From Cacajao melanocephalus (lineage: Eukaryota > Chordata > Mammalia > Primates > Pitheciidae), in the NCBI GenBank assembly GCA_963573385.1, contig CAUYLG010026843.1, positions 248,001-312,000 of the forward strand: a stretch of DNA of 64,000 nt, read 5' to 3'. The position numbers and the translations under genes were made by a program. Of this stretch, positions 1-26,751 are shown one piece after another. Numbering within the stretch: position 1 is the first letter of the stretch; each line of letters opens with the position of its first letter. Under the pieces are notes generated by a model. That model did not search any database, was not told the origin of the DNA, and worked only from the letters and a program-made list of their open reading frames with translations.

Positions 1-1013
1 TTTGGTGTGGGGTAGTAGGAGACAGATGCCTCTGAGACAGTGCCAAGGCCTTTGGCGTGGGTGGTAGGAGACGGGGTGAGGAAGGGAAAGGGCAGCCCTG
101 AGCCCAGCTGCCTGCCTGGGTTTGTCCATTGGGCCCAGGCTTCTGTGGGGCCCTCGTGGATGCTCCTCACTCTACGTGCCTGGATCACACCCCACTGTCA
201 CTCACATCACCTCCTCATTTCTCTGCCCTGCCAGAGACCTCCCATCCTATTCATGGGCCCAAAGGGGTCTTCAGGAGCTGGCGGAAACTCCTCCTCAGTG
301 ACTTGTCCATAACCCTGGCGTCACTGATCCCTCCTCGACCTGCCCTTGCCCCTATCCCTTTCCTATTTAATGTAGGCCAGTTGGTCAAAACTCACATCAG
401 TGGGGACACCTGGGGACAGAGGCTCCACAGTCAGCCTCATTTTGACACCCCACAACCTGTGGGCAGTTATTCTACAAAGAGGAATCTCTGTGTGACATGC
501 ATCTCACAGCCACGTTTGGGTCCACTTCCTTGGAAGAGAGCGGGGCTGGGCCGGGCCACTCAGGCTGGTCTCTTCTAGGCATTCTCACTGCTTCTCTGCT
601 GTCATTAGTCTCTATTTAAGCCTTCACACTTTCCTCTTACCCTCCCTGCTGGTGGGGTAGAGAAGTTTCTGGTGGTGGGAGCAGCTGCATTAGGACCTGG
701 GACGGGGTGGGGGCAATGGGCCCACTTAGAAGTGTGGGACACAAGCGCCAGAGTGGGCCTCAGACTGGAAATTATGACCCCTCTGCTGGAGAGGGAGGCC
801 CAGATTTGCATGCAGCAAATCTCTTCTCCAAGTATCTTAGATGTTTGCTCATAAGGCATGGGCTCCCTCTGTGGCCACCCAAGAATGCGGTAGCACTGGC
901 AGCCTGTGGGCTGAGGACAGGGATGAGAAGGAGACTTTTCACTGTGCATCCTTCAATACCTTTTGGATTCTGAGCCACGTGACTGTGTTACCTCTGAAAA
1001 ATATAAATTAGCA
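1..1013. other. Intergenic sequence, no gene seen
   Basis: Unique-looking sequence. Open frames are short and do not resemble any protein I recognise. No splice-linked exons are evident. Confidence 0.5.
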
Positions 1014-1310
1014 GGCCAGGTGCAGTGGCTTATGCCTGTAATCCTAGCACTCTGGGAGGCTGAGACAGGCAGATTGCCTGAGTTCAGGAGTTGGAGACCA
1101 GCCTGGGCAAGATGGTGAAACCCCGTCTCTACTAATACAAAAAATCAGCTGGGCGTGGTGGCAGGAGCCTATAATCCCAGTTACTCAGGAGGCCGAGGCA
1201 CGAGAACTGCTTGAACCTGGGAGGTGGAGATGGCTATGAGCCAAGATCACACCACTGCACTCCAGCCTAGGCAACAAAGCAAAACTGTTTAAAAAAAAAA
1301 AAAAAAAAAA
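1014..1310 (+). mobile_element. Alu, plus orientation
   Basis: Full dimeric Alu starting GGCCAGGTGCAGTGG and ending in a 20-base A tail. Confidence 0.95.
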
Positions 1311-1867
1311 GTAACAGTGCAAAACAAAAATCTCTTCTCTCCCTGGGCTACTTTGAGGAATTAAGCATCCTCAGGGACCAGCCAAGAACCTTGACTTGCT
1401 CCAGAGGGGGCAGGCTGGATCTTGGTCAGGCCCTCAGTGCCCCACCAGCGCTAAGTCTGGTAGACCAGCTTCTCCTTCACTGCTCAGGCACATTCTTTCT
1501 TTCTCTGTGCCTGTTGCTGGTTTCATGGCATCTGTCAAGCCAGGGATAACACCACTGCAGTCCCATGCCAGTCCCAGGTCTCTGTTGACTCTGCCTCCTA
1601 CAATGTCTCATCTGCCCACACCTTTACTACATCACATCCCAGGGATACTGATACTGGGCCAGCCTTCTGGTCATTCCTCTGTGCCTGCCTCTCTCCTCCC
1701 TCTGGTGCATCCTCCCCACACTTCAGTCCCAGTGAACTTCCAAAATTCAAACCTGACAATTTTTTCCTGCTTAACTCCTCCTGCAGCTGACAGTGTTAAT
1801 GCTCTGCCCAGATCCCCCCTGGGCTTTTTCCATTTTTTGTGCATGACACCCCACTCTGTGCTTTCTT

Positions 1868-3474
<1,607 letters not shown>

Positions 3475-3505
<31 letters not shown>

Positions 3506-3785
3506 GGGTCTCACCCTGTTGCCCAGGCTGGAGTGCAAGTGACATGGTCATGGTTCACTGAAGCCTCAAACTTCTGGGCTCACCAAATCCTCCCACCTTG
3601 GCCTCCTGAGTAGCTGGCACCACAGATGCATTCCACCATGCCTAGCTAATTTTTAAAAAATTATTTTGTAGAGATGGGGTCTCCCTATGTTGCCCAGGCT
3701 GGTCTTAAACTTCTGGGCTTAAGCAATCCATTTGCTGCAATCTCCCAAAGGACTGAGATTACAGGTGTAAGCCACTGTGCCAGCC
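3475..3785 (-). mobile_element. Alu, minus orientation, old (AluJ-like)
   Basis: Long T tract followed by a diverged Alu ending CACTGTGCCAGCC. It has many substitutions. Confidence 0.9.
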
Positions 3786-4950
3786 CCATTGGTGGCTTTT
3801 AATGATGGGCTGTGGAAGGCTGGAGGTGGTCCTGAGGCCTGTCTTCTTTTTATACCACATAGACAACTGCCTCTGCCCCTCACCAACCTCAGGGGATAAC
3901 AGGAATATAAGTTGGTAAGTGGAAGAGGGTGAGCAGGTGCTGAGGAAATCTGATCACTGTGATCTTAATTAGCTGCCAGAGCAAATGGTGGCATTTAGGT
4001 ACATAGTTCCAAAGGTTCTACACCAGTCACATACTGATAAGCCAGCCCTCTCTCTAAAAGAAAGCCCTGATTGGTAGCATTGGACTTCCATGGGACATGT
4101 ACTGTTGCCATGGCTGATTCAAGACACCATTGGAAGTCACCCAATGAGGACTTAGAAGAGATGCACATCAGCAGCTCCCACAAGCCGGTGAGCCACTCCA
4201 CTCCACTCACCACTGGAACAGTAACTGGGGACGGTCCCCAGAAAGCCACAGGAAGACTTCTGAAGACCTTGTGGGCAGCCTGGGGAAGCCTCAGCTCTCA
4301 CTATGAAGATCTTAAATAAGTAAAATGATTTCTGCTTCTCTGATGTGTGGCAGCCATCCCATCGCTTTGGATGGTTATCTACGGTGTTGGCTGGAAGGCT
4401 CCCTCAGAACAGCCCTTGGCTCCTCTTGGGAACACACCCCATTGCCTTGCCTCAGGCTGGGACAGCCCCCTGAACAGGCAAGGCAGCTCTGTAGGGCTCA
4501 TGCATTTAGTTCTGCAGAAAGCAATTCAGGTAGTACCATCCCTAGAGGAAGGATGAGAGTCGTTTGTGTCACAGCTATTCCTCTGTCCCTCAGTTGGATT
4601 CAGGCAGTACCTTCTCCCCAAGTTCTAGGAAATCATAAACACCAAGGAATCTGCCTTTGCTGGACTGGGCCTCAGCCAGAGATCAGGCTCAGCTAGAAGG
4701 CAGCAGGCATCCCCGAAGAGTTGGTGGGACAGGGGTGGAAAACCAGTGTGAGACTGGGTGTGCCCCTTCTAGCTGTGGAGCGACTGCTCCTCAGCTGGGG
4801 CATGGGAAATAGGTCTTGCAGGGAAGAGCAGGAATATGTCTGGAGGAAAGGGGTCTTGTCCTGGAGCAGAACCCCTTGAGAAGCTTCATATTTATACATC
4901 TTTGAGTTTCCCAAATAGTTAACATGTTGCTGAGCACAGAGTCAGCAGTC
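3786..4950. other. Intergenic sequence before the DHRS1 3' end
   Basis: No gene, no clear repeat and no splice-linked exon seen. DHRS1 is expected to terminate just inside the right-hand edge. Confidence 0.4.
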
Positions 4951-4978
4951 AAAAACACATTGAAAGACAAATGAGACT

Positions 4979-4984
4979 TTTATT
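4979..4984 (-). terminator. DHRS1: DHRS1 polyadenylation signal
   Basis: AATAAA on the minus strand, about 240 bases after the DHRS1 stop codon and in the expected position for its 3' end. No other canonical hexamer stands between it and the stop. Confidence 0.7.
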
Positions 4985-5221
4985 AGCTCCCAGAGCATTT
5001 TTCAATACTAAGGCAGAAAGTAAAAAGAAGGGACAAGGAAAACCAAGGCACAAAGAAAGGACCTAGGAGGATGCCAGAACTCACCACAGACACACAGCAG
5101 AGGCCTTCTCTTCATATCAAGGGTATGGGTAGGCAAGAAAGGCTGCCGTTTCACTGAGATAAGACCAACCACCCAGCCCAAATGAGAATACAAGCAAAGA
5201 CATGATGTCAGACCAGGAGGG

Positions 5222-13445
<8,224 letters not shown>

Positions 13446-13514
13446 GACTCACAGGCAATGGAGGAAGGTCTGTGGAAGCAAAGACTTACTCTGAGGGAAG
13501 CCTGTAGACTATGT

Positions 13515-13516
<2 letters not shown>

Positions 13517-13560
<44 letters not shown>
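13517..13560 (+). repeat. (TG)n microsatellite in the DHRS1 5' UTR intron
   Basis: About twenty TG dinucleotides about 50 bases upstream of the acceptor of the DHRS1 start-codon exon. The length is likely polymorphic. Confidence 0.95.
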
Positions 13561-13928
13561 GGGGAGTAGCGGGGAATCTCACTAGGAGTAAGAGGAGAAG
13601 CCAAGGTAAGAATCCTTTGAGGGGAGAGGAGTCAGAGGCGGACAACTGGGTGCGGGCCTGAGAGCAAGGATGACTGTCTCTTTTGGGAGGCCCAGGGAGT
13701 GAAGAAGGGGCTGACTGTCCAGAGGTGGACAACTACTGCGACCCTCTGAGTGTGGCTGCCTGAATGGGGAATCTGGCGCGGCAGCCCGTCGGGGCGCGTC
13801 TACGCAGAGTCCTGGGCTATCTGGAGCTCCGGACCCTGGCCTGAGCCAGAGGCATGGCTCCCGGGCCAGGGATGAGCGTGAAGCCCGGAGATTCTAAGCC
13901 CTAAGTGGGAGGAGCGTGTGCCGCTTAC

Positions 13929-14000
13929 CTGCCGACAGCGCTGTCGCTGAGGTCCTCGCGCCGACTAGCTCGTCACACACGTGTAGTTCCGAGAACTTTA
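13929..14000 (-). other. DHRS1: DHRS1 5' untranslated first exon (approximate 5' end)
   Basis: A minus-strand donor reading CAG/GTAAGC ends an exon at 13929. The next acceptor is at 13469/13470, 24 bases before the DHRS1 start codon. The segment lies at the edge of a GC-rich region, as expected for a non-coding first exon. The upstream end is a guess because no start site can be read directly. Confidence 0.6.
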
Positions 14001-14404
14001 ATTCTGGCCGCAGGAGTGGAACGAAGTGACTAGGACTGGGACAGATTGCGGGGCTGCGGTGGAAGTCCGGGTTCTGGACTGGATTGAGCTGGCGACAAGG
14101 AGGCAGAGCTCAAGGATTGATTGCACAGAAGGACCTGGGGCGATTCTGTGCGGGGGCGGAGGGGCATAGTCCTGGGCCAAAGTTGGAAAAAAAAAAAAAA
14201 AAAAATCTGCGAATGGAGGCGGAGCGATCTGGGGGACACACCCACTCCGTTCGTCTGGGGCCGCGCGGAACTATGACGTAGTAGCTGCGCCAGGAGCTCG
14301 CTCGCTTTTCTAAACTCGGTTTGGACAAGGCCCACGCTTGGCGACGTTGAAGGTGTGTCCGCGGCTGAGGAAGCTTTTGCAGCCGGACAGGTCTCGAAGC
14401 TCAC
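14000..14404. promoter_or_regulatory. DHRS1/NOP9 bidirectional CpG-rich promoter
   Basis: DHRS1 (minus) and NOP9 (plus) are head to head. Only about 400 bases separate the DHRS1 first exon from the NOP9 start codon, and the interval is GC- and CpG-rich, with no TATA box evident at either side. A TGACGTA element at 274-280 of the 14 kb block (14274-14280) resembles a CRE/ATF half-site. An uninterrupted run of 19 A residues lies at 14187-14205. Shared activity is inferred from layout, not shown. Confidence 0.7.
14274..14280 (+). promoter_or_regulatory. CRE/ATF-like element
   Basis: TGACGTA sits about 130 bases upstream of the NOP9 start codon in the bidirectional promoter. It matches the core of CREB/ATF sites. 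Function is inferred from sequence and place only. Confidence 0.3.
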
Positions 14405-20035
<5,631 letters not shown>

Positions 20036-20147
20036 GGCTTTGGATCTGGGACTGGGTGTTGATGGGGGAGGGCAAAAGGGAGTATCCATCCCATCCCTTT
20101 CCTGTTTAAATTGGAGTCAAAAGTCTTAGTAGGAAATATTTTATATT

Positions 20148-20153
20148 TTTATT
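20148..20153 (-). terminator. CIDEB: CIDEB polyadenylation signal
   Basis: AATAAA on the minus strand about 415 bases after the CIDEB stop and about 110 bases from the NOP9 stop. It implies a 3' UTR that nearly reaches NOP9 coding sequence and probably overlaps the NOP9 3' UTR in antisense. Confidence 0.6.
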
Positions 20154-20568
20154 GGAAATGTTTTTGTTATTTTGGGGGGAAGGGTATGAAGACAGATCTC
20201 AGGGTAAAGTCAGAGAGGACTGTCATCAGTATGCTGGGGAGTTTAGGGACAGGAGGCCTTGGTAGGGGATTAGGTGTAGCAGCAAACAGGCTCGGATCAA
20301 GATGCCTGGGGATAGGCTTGTGACCTTTCAGGGCGAGTGGGAGGAAGAAAGGTGGCTAGGAAGGGACAGCATTCTTCAGGTAAGGGTATAGACTTGGGAT
20401 GTGAGGTATTATGCTGAAAGGTTCTGTCACGAGGGGGGTCAGAGGACAGTGGGGAAATTGGGTAAGTTATCTAGCCTGTACTGTCTGCAGGTCCTGAAAC
20501 TTGATGTTGTTACAGTCTTTGCAGTGTGTCTCTTGGCATGGGTCTGAGGACAGAAGCTGAGGCCCTTC

Positions 20569-22875
20569 TTAGTAGGAATGGAGGCGGCCCTTCTGCTGCC
20601 ACTTCTCAGCCCCCTCTACTATATGGCGAAGGGTGGAGGAAATTCCCAGCAACATATGGCCCAGGCCTTGCAGCAATGTGGAGGTCCAACGAAGGAGCTC
20701 CCTGAAGGGCAGAGATAGAGGAAATCAGATGATGTGGGAAACCTGGGAGGAGGCTATCAAGCTGGGAGATGAGGACTTTCCACAAGCGAGAGCTAACTAG
20801 GGTTAGGTGGGTACAGGAGGAGGAATGATGGGGACTATCTGACTGTAGGGGATGGGGAAGTATGACATGTTGATTTCTGACCTGAGTACTTTCTTTGGGC
20901 CAAGTCCTTGAAAGTCACAGCTCATAGAGTAGAGCCCGTAGAATGTGGCTTTGACGTTCAGGCTGCCAAAGAGGTCTCGAGGGTTTTGCTTGTACACGTC
21001 AAAAGTGATGCGGGCAATGTCCTTGCTGTGCTTGGGCCTCTCCCGGCCTAGGCCATATGACAGCACTCCACTCTGTAGGACACCCCCATCAGTGCAGTAG
21101 ATCCTCACACCAGACATCTACCACTAATCCCCGTCAGCACTGGGTCAGACCCTCCCTGGCCTGGACTTGTCCATTGTGTGACATCCTTGACAATTCCGCA
21201 ACTCCCCCTGCACCTCTGTCCCCAGGATCAGGGTTAGGCTAGACAGGAAATGGGAGAGCTATGAAGGACGGGCAGTGGAAGCAGCCCCAGTATAGGCCTC
21301 ACCCTGATGGGACTCCAGCTCTGACCAGACTCCAGCACCATCAGGCACGTGTCATCCTCCAGCAGCTGGAAGAAGTCCTCACTGTCCACTGCAGTTCCAT
21401 CCTCCTCTAGCACCAGGGTTAGCACTCCATTCAGCAGTAGGGTCTCCAATGCCTGCCCAATGGCAAGAAGCAGAAAGGAAGGGCAGGTCTTACCCCATGC
21501 CCCTTCCCTCGTTAGCTGCCCAACATCCATCAGTTGGGCCTAGACCTTGGTTGATGTCCCATCTCAACTTCCCAGGACTTCACCATCCCTCCTAAAGGCT
21601 ACTGCTCTCAGTCTTCTTCAGTTGTTGGAGGATCCTGGCTAGAGGCTGACCTTGTTCCTCTTTGCTACTACCATGTCATTGGCATCTCCCCTTGCTCCCC
21701 TCCAAGTCACTGCTCCTGTTTTGGAATTGGAAAGCAAGCCAGGTTCTCATGAAGTCCACCCTTCTGTCCTACAGTGCGGCACCTCACTTCCCACACCCTC
21801 AGAGTTCTCCAGAAGTGTCTTCAGCGTTTAACCTTTTTGAGTCCTTACTCTGTGCCACGTATGAGGACTTTACCTACATTATCCTCTGACTCCTTTCAAC
21901 AACCCTAGGAGGTGGTGTATTATTGCCTTTTTATAGATGAAGAAACTGAGGTTTTGATAGGTTGAACAACTTGACAAACTCACTGTGGAGTGGGGAACAG
22001 GAAAAGAAGGGAACTGCTGAATCTCCTAGGGGCTGAATGGAGTTTTGTTGCCCTGCCCATATCCCCTAAAGGTGGAGGGCACAGCGGAGGGTTTGACAGG
22101 AAGTGGCAGAATTTGAACTTGATTTGTCATACAAATCGCCTTTCCATACTGGCTTCTGAATTCCATCCCTCCAGCTCTCCCTATCCATTGCTTCCCCTGC
22201 TCCCATAGACAAGCTCACTGTGGAAAATGAACAAATTGACTGGAGGTCATTAGGCCCACCCCACTGTTTTTGGCTCTCAGAGAGAGGGGCAGCTGTGTGA
22301 CCTCAGCTGTCTCTGCTCCATCATCCCAAGTTGTCACTGTTCTCGAGCCCCTTGCTTACCCCTGCTATAGGAACTGAGGAACTTGGCCTACTTACTTTGG
22401 CTAGCAGCTCCTGGCGGGTGGCAGCTGTCAGGCCTTTCCGTATGGTCCGCTTGTGATCACAGACACGGAAAGGTCGCTGGGGTGGTGGAGCTGAGGTCCA
22501 GACCCTCCGTCCAAACTCCGAGCTTATATTAGATACTGACCTGGTAGTTGGGAAGAAAAGTCAAGAAGGAGCGAGGAGGGGCTTGGTGAGTGTAAAGGGC
22601 ATGATAGGGGTGGCTAGAGTCCTAGTGAGGGAGGAATGGTTTGCAGATTAGGGATGGAGTAGAGACTGTGGAGTGCAGGTGGGCCGTGGGTGGCTCAGGA
22701 GCTTGATAAGCTCACTGTGGCGTGGGGAGCAGGAGAGGGAGCGTACTGCCGAGTCTCCTAGGGGCTGAATGGAGTTTTGTTGCCCTGCCCATATCCCCTA
22801 AAGGTAGGGGGTACAGTGGAGGGTTAGCTGTCACCTGAGCAGGTCACTGGGGTTCAGAGCTGAGAGGTACTCCAT
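20569..22875 (-). CDS. CIDEB: Cell death-inducing DFFA-like effector b (spliced, 5 coding exons, 219 aa)
   Basis: Coding exons on the minus strand: 22835-22875, 22396-22540, 21303-21452, 20882-21072 and 20569-20701. They are joined in phase at GT/AG sites and give 660 bases, 219 residues, exactly the human length. The protein starts MEYLSALNPSDLL. The CIDE-N domain (about 34-110) includes the PFRVCDHKRTIRKGL strand and the acidic LEEDGTAVDSEDFFQLLED patch used for head-to-tail CIDE-N packing. The CIDE-C half (about 120-205) includes DVYKQNPRDLFGSLNVKATF and a hydrophobic WTSTLLQGLGHMLLGI segment. Known role: a liver- and gut-enriched protein on lipid droplets and ER, acting in droplet fusion and VLDL maturation, with reported pro-apoptotic activity. 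It is tail to tail with NOP9 and head to head with LTB4R2. Two copies of a roughly 125-bp segment lie in its first two introns. Confidence 0.96.
21838..22140 (+). repeat. MIR element in CIDEB intron 2
   Basis: Plus-strand MIR core: CTTACTCTGTGCCACGTATG, ACATTATCCTCTGAC, CAACAACCCTAGGAGGTGG, TTTTATAGATGAAGAAACTG. The 3' half runs into one copy of the roughly 125-bp duplicated segment. Confidence 0.75.
21969..22094 (+). repeat. Duplicated segment, copy A (CIDEB intron 2)
   Basis: About 125 bases from CTTGACAAACTCACTGTGG to GGAGGGTTT. It is closely matched by 22702-22826, with the strongest identity over CTCCTAGGGGCTGAATGG and the following CCCTGCCCATATCCCC. Confidence 0.85.
22702..22826 (+). 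repeat. Duplicated segment, copy B (CIDEB intron 1, next to exon 1)
   Basis: Second copy of the roughly 125-base segment, same orientation, ending eight bases from the donor of CIDEB coding exon 1. It differs from copy A at scattered sites. Confidence 0.85.
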
Positions 22876-25581
22876 GGTGGACCGGAGAGTTCCTTCTTCC
22901 CTGGAACTTCTGGGCTGGGTGGTTCTCTGCTGTGCTGGGGCTTCAGTGGTGTTTTCTATTACAAACCTGAGATCTCAGCCCAGGATGAGGTGGGAATGAG
23001 TCAAGCCTGGACTCTGGCCCCCCTGCCTGGCCAGTAAGAAGGGCAAAGTCCAAGGGGAGGGATGAAGGAGGGGCCAGATGGGGTCCTGGAGGAAGAATTG
23101 CCCGGCAAAAGCCACTGGAGCTTGTTTGTGTGTCTTTGGTGATGGCATGTGTTGTAAAGGTAGATGGGAACCATGTAAAAGGATGAAATGTGACCTCTGA
23201 TGTTTCTGTATTTCTATGGAGGGAATTTCTAGGGACAGTTTCTGGCTCTCAGACTCTGAGAAGCTGCGTTTTGTGAGCAGCTCTGTGTATGCTGCCACCT
23301 ACTGGAGAAGCCGTAAGCTGCAGCATTAGGAAAAGGGAACCCCTGCTGAGTGTGGGGAAGCGGGATGGCAGCACTGGCAGGGCTTTGGAAAATGAGAGGT
23401 GAGACTGTGTCCAGGAAGGGTGTGAGGAGAGGATGGATCCTGATCCATGGGTTCAGGATCATTAGGGTCCTGTGTGCGACGTTGGCCTTCCTGCTTACCT
23501 GCTCCTTCCTCCTTGGTCAAGGGAAAGGCTGGCTCATTGCTCTGGCTTCATTTTCCAGAACTGCCTGCTTCGGCCACACTTAAGTCATCTTCTCTCTCAC
23601 CTTTCTCCTTTTGCCAATTAATGGACATGAAGGAGATGTGAATGGGGCAGGGATGTCCCTTGATAGGATCAAGACTTTAGCTTTTGTCCTAGCTCTGATT
23701 TCAGTTGCAGCTGTGATGGACAGTTGCGTGGAAGCTGAGACTCTCACTGACAATGAAACCCTCAAATGAACACAATCCCTGCTTTCCTGCCCAGGATCTT
23801 TGTAGGGTCCCCAGCTTCCTCACTTTTTTTCTGTGTCCTGACAAAGAAACACAGAGTAACTTGATGGCTCCGTCACCTGGCCAGCTGCATTTCCCGTGGA
23901 GGCTTGAGCCCAAGCCAGAGCCTTGAACATTACCAGGCACTGAAACAGTATTCAGGTTGTTGCCCAAAACACTGGAAGAACTGGCCCTGGCCCTGAGCCA
24001 AAGTCCTTGAACCCTCATAAACTCCATACCCTGACCCCCTTGTTTTGGACATACTTTGGTAGAACAACTCTTTCTCTCACTGTCTGTTGTGAGGATATGC
24101 TGCAGCTCACTCATTAAGTTCTCCTAACAAATGCTTTGGACTGATCACCCTGCCAGTCTTTTGTCTTGGGCAATCTGTACTTTTCTCAGAGGTTCCCAAG
24201 GCCTACCAAAGGCACTTCACACACTCTTAATGGCTTTCCTCTCTCGTCTTACCCTATGCCCTCACTTTCTGAGTTAGCCTCCCAAATACAGGATTACCTG
24301 TACCCAAGCCCTTAGTTTAAGCTCTGCTTTGGGAGAACCCAAACTAAGACAATGCTCCTGGTGCCCTGCCCAAGGAACCTCAAGTTCTGGCTGTTACTTG
24401 GGTAGAGGCCTTTCTTTTCCCTTACCCCAGCTCTATCGATCTGCCATGCCCCCCTCAAATCTCTTCATTTCCAAGTTTTGCTTGACTTTTCCAAGAAGAG
24501 AGGGCTGCTTCTTAGTATGTCTCTACTACTGCATCCTCTCCTTTCTTGTCCTGAATCCTGGTGCAGCCTGGTAGTGGGGTCTCTTCGTGGTTGTGTGTCA
24601 TGACTCTCTAACCAGGTTATAAGCCCTTTATACCTCCATGCATCCCCCATTCCTCCCAGAATCTGGCACCATGCCTTACGTGGAAAAGCTGTCACTGACA
24701 GCCTGGTGAGATCCCTGAGGGTGGAGTGACTGGGGCAGGGCCCAAGGCAAGAGATGGGAGGAGGTAGGCCAGGAGTTGAAGAGAAGGGTCTCAGCTAGAC
24801 CAGGAAGCTGGAAACAGGCAGATAGAGCAGCTGGGGGTCTGAGTTGTTTGGCTCACCTCTGCAGGCCAGAGAAGCCAGGTAACATACACACTGTAGAAGG
24901 TGGACTAGGGGGATTAGGGCCAGAGCTGGGGGAGGGATGAGAAGAGAAGCAGGATCAGGATCAGGATTCAGCGGAGTTCTCCTATTCTCTTCCACGGCCA
25001 GGTAATCTTATCTGTCCCCCTTCAGCTTATGCTGTTTCCTGGCAAGGCAGGCTCTCACATGCCTGGACGCCTGGATGTGCTGGTGATGGGAAGGAGTGGG
25101 GTGAGGGAGGGGCCCCAGGAGAGGCCCCGGATGAGCTTCATCTTGTCCCTCCCCATTCTTGCCTTGCCCTCTGCAAATGTGACAGGCACAGGACAGGAGT
25201 AGGTACCTCGCCCACTGCTGCTTAACCTTTCAGCTTCCCCAGGGCCCCAATCTTGCTTGCTCCCAGCTTGGTAAGTAGATCTGCCCATGTCCCTTTATAC
25301 CCCACCATCCACTTTTGCCCAGAGGTACTAGGATTGGGGCTGGAAAGGAGAGGCCAGACTAGAGGAGTGGTGGTAGAGATAGTGAGAGCCTGGGGTGAGG
25401 ACTTTATGCCTGTTTACCACTGAGCTCTGGGAAGGAGCCAGGAGTCAAGCAGGTCAACTGACTGGGAGCAGGGGATCTGGGTTCCTGGAAGAGGTAGTGT
25501 TTGAGGTGGGGTTTGGGTCCTCGTGGAAGTCAGGACACACAGGCAGAAAAGAGGCAGGCTGCAGGGAAGTCAGGAGGACGC
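22876..25581. other. Head-to-head CIDEB/LTB4R2 interval
   Basis: No protein-coding gene recognised. It should hold the CIDEB 5' UTR exons and the LTB4R2 promoter and leader, but I cannot place them. An L2-like stretch may lie near 24530-24700. No Alu occurs in these 2.7 kb, unusual for this window. Confidence 0.4.
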
Positions 25582-25674
25582 ATGGCCCCTTCTCATCAGG
25601 CATCACAGGTGGGGTTTTGCCCCACCCATGAACGCCCTCTGTGGCCCCTTCCACCCCTCTGTAGGCCCAGAAGG

Positions 25675-26751
25675 ATGTCGGTCTGCTACCGTCCCCCAGG
25701 GAATGAGACACTGCTGAGCTGGAAGGCTTCGCGGGCCACAGGCACAGCCTTCTTGCTGCTGGCGGCGCTGCTGGGGCTGCCCGGCAACGGCTTCGTGGTG
25801 TGGAGCTTGGCGGGCTGGCGGCCAGCGCGGGGGCGACCGCTGGCGGCCACGCTTGTGCTGCACCTGGCACTGGCCGATGGCGCGGTGCTGCTGCTCACCC
25901 CGCTCTTCGTGGCCTTCCTGACCGGGCAGGCCTGGCCGCTGGGCCAGGCGGGCTGCAAGGCGGTGTACTATGTGTGCGCGCTCAGCATGTACGCCAGCGT
26001 GCTGCTCACCGGCCTGCTCAGCCTGCAGCGCTGCCTCGCCGTCACCCGCCCCTTCCTGGCGCCCCGGCTGCGCAGCCCGGCCCTCGCCCGCCGCCTGCTG
26101 CTGGCCGTCTGGCTGGCCGCCCTGTTGCTCGCCGTCCCAGCCGCCGTCTACCGCCACCTGTGGAGGGACCGCGTGTGCCAGCTGTGCCACCCGTCGCCGG
26201 CCCACGCCGCCGCGCACCTGAGCCTGGAGACTCTGACCGCCTTCGTGCTTCCTTTCGGGCTGATGCTCGGTTGCTACAGCGTGACGCTGGCGCGGCTGCG
26301 GGGCGCCCGCTGGGGCTCCGGGCGGCACGGGGCGCGGGTAGGCCGGCTGGTGAGCACCATCGTGCTTGCCTTCGGCTTGCTCTGGGCCCCCTACCACGCA
26401 GTCAACCTTCTGCAGGCGGTCGCCGCGCTGGCTCCACCCGAAGGGGCCTTGGCGAAGCTGGGCGGGGCCGGCCAGGCAGCGCGAGCGGGGACTACGGCCT
26501 TGGCCTTCTTCAGCTCCAGCGTCAACCCGGTGCTCTACGTCTTCACTGCTGGGGATCTGCTGCCCCGGGCAGGTCCCCGTTTCCTCACGCGGCTCTTCGA
26601 AGGCTCTGGGGAGGCCCGAGGGGGCGGCCGCTCTAGGGAGGGGACCATGGAACTCCGAACTACTCCTCAGCTGAAAGTGGTGGGGCAGGGCCGGGGCAAT
26701 GGAGACCCCGGGGGTGGGATGGAGAAGGACGGTCCGGAATGGGACCCTTGA
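25675..26751 (+). CDS. LTB4R2: Leukotriene B4 receptor 2, BLT2 (358 aa, GPCR)
   Basis: An uninterrupted 358-codon frame for a rhodopsin-class receptor, the length of human BLT2. The start chosen is ATG 25675 (MSVCYRPPGNE). An in-frame ATG at 25582 would give the 389-residue form once annotated in human, and a possible splice acceptor (TGTAG) lies between the two, which favours the short start. Visible features: N-glycosylation site NET at residue 10; TM1 with GNGFVVW; TM2 LHLALADGAVLL; TM3 end QRC in place of DRY; paired extracellular Cys; TM7 SSSVNPVLYVF, an NPxxY variant; and a long Ser/Gly/Arg-rich tail ending EWDP. Known role: low-affinity LTB4 and high-affinity 12-HHT receptor coupled to Gi/Gq at the plasma membrane. 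Coding GC is very high. In human the LTB4R promoter overlaps this reading frame. Confidence 0.97.
   Translation: MSVCYRPPGNETLLSWKASRATGTAFLLLAALLGLPGNGFVVWSLAGWRPARGRPLAATLVLHLALADGAVLLLTPLFVAFLTGQAWPLGQAGCKAVYYVCALSMYASVLLTGLLSLQRCLAVTRPFLAPRLRSPALARRLLLAVWLAALLLAVPAAVYRHLWRDRVCQLCHPSPAHAAAHLSLETLTAFVLPFGLMLGCYSVTLARLRGARWGSGRHGARVGRLVSTIVLAFGLLWAPYHAVNLLQAVAALAPPEGALAKLGGAGQAARAGTTALAFFSSSVNPVLYVFTAGDLLPRAGPRFLTRLFEGSGEARGGGRSREGTMELRTTPQLKVVGQGRGNGDPGGGMEKDGPEWDP

Noticed and set aside
13499..13661. Reading frame across the (TG)n tract (poly Cys-Val)
   Set aside because: Product of the dinucleotide repeat in an untranslated-exon intron.
25501..25674. N-terminal extensions of LTB4R2 from ATG 25501 or 25582
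   Set aside because: The first has no family support. The second matches an early 389-residue annotation, but the 358-residue start after a likely acceptor fits the accepted receptor.
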